Position numbers and translations under genes: made by a program
The notes under the pieces: model-generated
What the model was told of the DNA's origin: nothing
Database searches by the model: none
Seen by the model: the letters and a program-made list of their open reading frames with translations, nothing else
Shown: one piece after another, positions 61,564 through 64,000 of the stretch
How the letters are laid out: each line of letters starts with the position of its first letter
Numbering within the stretch: position 1 is the first letter of the stretch
From: Oscillospiraceae bacterium
Lineage (GTDB): Bacteria; Bacillota; Clostridia; Oscillospirales; CAG-272
DNA length: 64,000 bases
Reading direction: 5' to 3'
Assembly (NCBI GenBank): GCA_015063795.1
Contig: SVTL01000001.1
Location: 175,614-239,613 of the forward strand

Positions 61564-61845
61564 CCCCTCAGGTCTTATCGTTGATCTGCAGGGCAATCTT
61601 CCCACCATCGGGACCGCATCGGTTTTGCCTCATGAGAGGGCTGCAAGGCCGGCTGTCGTGTCGATCGGACCCGACCAAGAAAGGATCCCGCCATTAAAAA
61701 TTGTGTTTGTCTGATCCCCGCGATTCTTTATCTTCTTATATAGATCATATAGCATCCTATAGCTAGCATCCTATAGTGAAAAGGTGAAAGGTCAATCCGA
61801 AGAGTTCAGAGAAACCGAAATCCAAACAAAAAACAACCGCAATTA

Positions 61846-61886
61846 AAAAACGGGGACGCCTCATAAAAGGGGCGTCCTCTTGTTTT
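61846..61886. terminator. Bidirectional terminator before comEC
   Basis: GGACGCC (61854-61860) pairs with GGCGTCC (61871-61877); on the minus strand it is followed by GTTTTTT, ending comEC, and on the plus strand by TCTTGTTTT. Confidence 0.8.
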
Positions 61887-61891
61887 ATGTT

Positions 61892-64000
61892 TTACTCGCT
61901 TAAGCGGAAGGTCTTTTGTCCGTCAATGACCGAATAGAAGCCGTTTGCGAATGTACACAGAGACGGGGAGGCGAGATGGACCTCCTTTTCTTTTTGGCAG
62001 AAAAAGGCTGTCTTGACCAGCGGTCCGTGCTGACCGTATAAAAGCGTATCGCAGTCTATGGAGGCGATCTCCTCTCCATATCCGGCTTCGTGAACGACGG
62101 CGGATGTGTAGAGCAGAGAGGAATCTCCGCCTTCGAAGAGAAGCGTCACCATCGGCTGAACCGAGCGTTTGATAAAATACGGTTCAAACAGCGTAACGCT
62201 CACGTTTCCGCAGGCAAGAGGCTGTCCGTAATCAAAATATTCGACCGAGACACCGTTCTCGGAAGCGGTTGCCGCAATGCGGGCTGCCATGTCGGTCTCC
62301 TCCTCATCGAGGGGACGCGGGAGGCGGACGATTGACAGATATTCGCTCTCGCAGAGCGTTTGAAAGGTGGAGATGTGGCGCTTGTGATAGTGCGTGAGCG
62401 TGTAAGAGGTGATCCGCGTGGCATATTGCTCGGAGGCGATGGCCAGCGAACGGCGCATATGGCGCGAGGAGCCGTCGGTGACGTCGAACAGGTGACAGCC
62501 GCCGTCTGAGAGGAGAACAAAGGTCTCGTTGCTTTTGATGTTGGAGGCGGTCAGATTGGACACGTTCTTGAACAGGGTGTGATGGATCGAAAGCCCGATG
62601 CCGTAAGCGAAAAGACCGGCGAAAATGGGGATGAGATAGAGCATCGGACGTTTCTTGCGGTCAAAGAAAAAGAGAAGAAAGAAGATCAGCACGCAACCGC
62701 AGACGATGGGGAGAACAAAGGGATAGCGGAGCGAAACGCAGTAGCCGAGCGGACGCCCGAAGCGGTCGGCGAGCGTGAGAAAGAGCTGTGTAAGCGCATC
62801 GGAAGCATCCGCAAGCGCAATCCCGAGCAGGGGCAGGTCCGCCGACAGAAGCAGAAGCATACCGCAGTAGAGCAGAAGCGACAGCAGGGGGAGAAAAAGC
62901 AGGTTGGAGAGAAGCGACATCACCGACACCTCGCCGAAGGAAAGGCTCATGATCGGAACGGTGAAAAGCGAAGCGGCAAAGCTGATGCAGACCGTTTCGC
63001 AGACAAAGCGGATGGGAGTGCGCAGAAGGGAGGGAAGAGATCTCAGCTTCTCGCGCAGAGACGATGTCATCGGAAGACCCAGCACCAGAATGCCGAAGGT
63101 GGCGGAAACCGACAGCAGAAAGCCGGTGTCGAGGATGCTGTGCGGGCTGATCAGACAGATGAGTGAGGCGGCGGAAAAGAGGTTGGTCAGCGAATCGCTT
63201 TCGCGGCGTGCGAAAAAGGCCAGCTGAAAGAGAATGTACATCAGTCCGCTTCGCAAAACCGATGGCGAAAAGCCCATCGCGCCCATGAAAAGGACCGTCA
63301 GCGCGCAGAGCAGCAGACAGCGGAGCTTCTTATGGACGGTCAGCGTGCGGAGGAGCCATTCGATCCCGCCGAGGACGATGGAGAGGTGAAGCCCGCTCAC
63401 CGCCAGCACGTGCGATATGCCGAGAGCGGAAAAGTCACGCTTGATCCGCGGTGAAAGGCCGCTGCGGTCACCGAGAAGAATGGCCGACAGAAAGGCATAC
63501 CCGTCGTTTGACAGCATACGCGCCAGCCGTTTCTTTCCAAAGGAGGCGATGCGTTCAAAGAGTGTCTCGCCCGTGCCGATATCGGAGAGAAACGCAGGCT
63601 CCTCCGAGCAGACGGCCTTCAGCAGAAAGCCTTGGCTGTATTGGTAAAGCTTTTCGGGAAAGGAGTCGGCGCTCACTTCAAAGTCGGAAAAGACGGCATG
63701 GAGCAAAAGCACCTGCCCCTTTTCGGCCGCAAAAGGAAAATCGGTCTCCACCACCGCGCGGAAATCGGCCTCTTCACCGTCGATGGCCGTCACGTTGAGC
63801 GTGAAGGTGGCCATATAGGTGGTCTCAAAGGTCATTTCGATCACCTCGCCCTCCACTTCGTGCGTCTGTCCGTCGATGAGAGGGTGATAGGTCTCGATGG
63901 GCAGCTCAAACGTGAAGTAGGAAAGAACAACCGCGGCCAGAACCGAGGCAAAGAGAAGCACAAAAGAAACGATCTCCTGACGGCGGAACAGGATCAGGAG
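61892..64000 (-). CDS. comEC: ComEC/Rec2 family competence channel (cut by window edge)
   Basis: ComEC forms the inner-membrane channel for DNA uptake. The frame is open to the right edge, so the N-terminus is missing; about 702 codons are visible. An OB-like external region is followed by the competence domain with LLGDRSGLSPRIKRDF and HVLAVSGLHLSIV, then many membrane segments (about 8-10). The C-terminal metallo-beta-lactamase region is degenerate: the usual HxHxDH is THYHKRH, and the later HHG motif reads GQHGP. It may lack nuclease activity. Confidence 0.93.
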   Translation of the reverse strand, partial: LLILFRRQEIVSFVLLFASVLAAVVLSYFTFELPIETYHPLIDGQTHEVEGEVIEMTFETTYMATFTLNVTAIDGEEADFRAVVETDFPFAAEKGQVLLLHAVFSDFEVSADSFPEKLYQYSQGFLLKAVCSEEPAFLSDIGTGETLFERIASFGKKRLARMLSNDGYAFLSAILLGDRSGLSPRIKRDFSALGISHVLAVSGLHLSIVLGGIEWLLRTLTVHKKLRCLLLCALTVLFMGAMGFSPSVLRSGLMYILFQLAFFARRESDSLTNLFSAASLICLISPHSILDTGFLLSVSATFGILVLGLPMTSSLREKLRSLPSLLRTPIRFVCETVCISFAASLFTVPIMSLSFGEVSVMSLLSNLLFLPLLSLLLYCGMLLLLSADLPLLGIALADASDALTQLFLTLADRFGRPLGYCVSLRYPFVLPIVCGCVLIFFLLFFFDRKKRPMLYLIPIFAGLFAYGIGLSIHHTLFKNVSNLTASNIKSNETFVLLSDGGCHLFDVTDGSSRHMRRSLAIASEQYATRITSYTLTHYHKRHISTFQTLCESEYLSIVRLPRPLDEEETDMAARIAATASENGVSVEYFDYGQPLACGNVSVTLFEPYFIKRSVQPMVTLLFEGGDSSLLYTSAVVHEAGYGEEIASIDCDTLLYGQHGPLVKTAFFCQKEKEVHLASPSLCTFANGFYSVIDGQKTFRLSE

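Noticed and set aside
61590-61680. T-box-like sequence (GGGACCGCATCGG)
   Set aside because: It only loosely resembles the T-box core, and no synthetase or amino-acid gene follows on that strand.

Overview
The window looks like the chromosome of an anaerobic member of the Clostridia (Bacillota). The GC-rich coding, the oxygen-sensitive indolepyruvate:ferredoxin oxidoreductase, the IspH-ribosomal protein S1 fusion, the group II ECF module, SpoIID (hence a likely sporulation lineage) and a secreted leucine-rich-repeat protein with a dockerin all point to a gut- or rumen-type clostridium, possibly near the Oscillospirales. Species cannot be named from sequence alone. No rRNA, CRISPR array, transposase or phage gene was found.

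Layout. 1-5 kb: ligA (cut by the window edge), obg, then an iorAB operon with a tandem-ACT protein. 5-6.1 kb: galE on the minus strand. 6.2-22 kb: a long plus-strand run, ruvCAB, glmM, an RNA-methyltransferase-like gene, ecfA1-ecfA2-ecfT, truA, a DUF5711 gene, a CvpA-like gene, a ClpE-like unfoldase, and a P-type ATPase homologue whose catalytic motifs have almost all been lost, with an overlapping membrane gene. 22.1-23.2 kb: tRNA-Gly(CCC) followed by a non-coding array (two 410-bp units, then three 64-bp units), each carrying a copy of the tRNA 3' end. 23.2-26.6 kb: membrane protein, polysaccharide deacetylase, orphan response regulator, pyrE, smpB. 26.8-31.9 kb (minus): purD, flavoprotein, plsC and ispH-rpsA fusion in one operon. 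32.2-34.8 kb: the dockerin-bearing LRR protein. 35-39.8 kb: tRNA-Glu(CTC), small membrane protein, nitroreductase, serC-serA, DNA glycosylase, HAD phosphatase. 39.8-45.9 kb (minus): mtaB-purL-spoIID, where the purL terminator hairpin contains the spoIID ribosome binding site. 46-48.5 kb: small membrane protein, rluA-type synthase, DUF421/DUF4363 pair. 48.6-53.8 kb: tRNA-Lys(TTT), orphan rhaD with a tandem operator-like repeat, lipoprotein, SLH-domain surface protein, P-loop ATPase. 53.9-57.8 kb (minus): potABCD polyamine transporter. 58-61.3 kb: an unknown small protein, ahcY, a QueG-like Fe-S protein and a membrane protein. 61.3-61.6 kb: a promoter-driven structured RNA candidate ending in a 12-codon ORF. 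The right edge cuts comEC.

Many transcription units start at near-consensus sigma-A promoters, nearly always with a 17-nt spacer, and many intrinsic terminators are visible, so operon boundaries are unusually readable. Three genes (serC, mtaB, the DUF421 gene) most likely start at TTG. The main candidates for something undescribed are the pseudo-P-type ATPase, the tRNA-Gly-anchored repeat array, the RNA at 61.35-61.56 kb and the spoIID hairpin.
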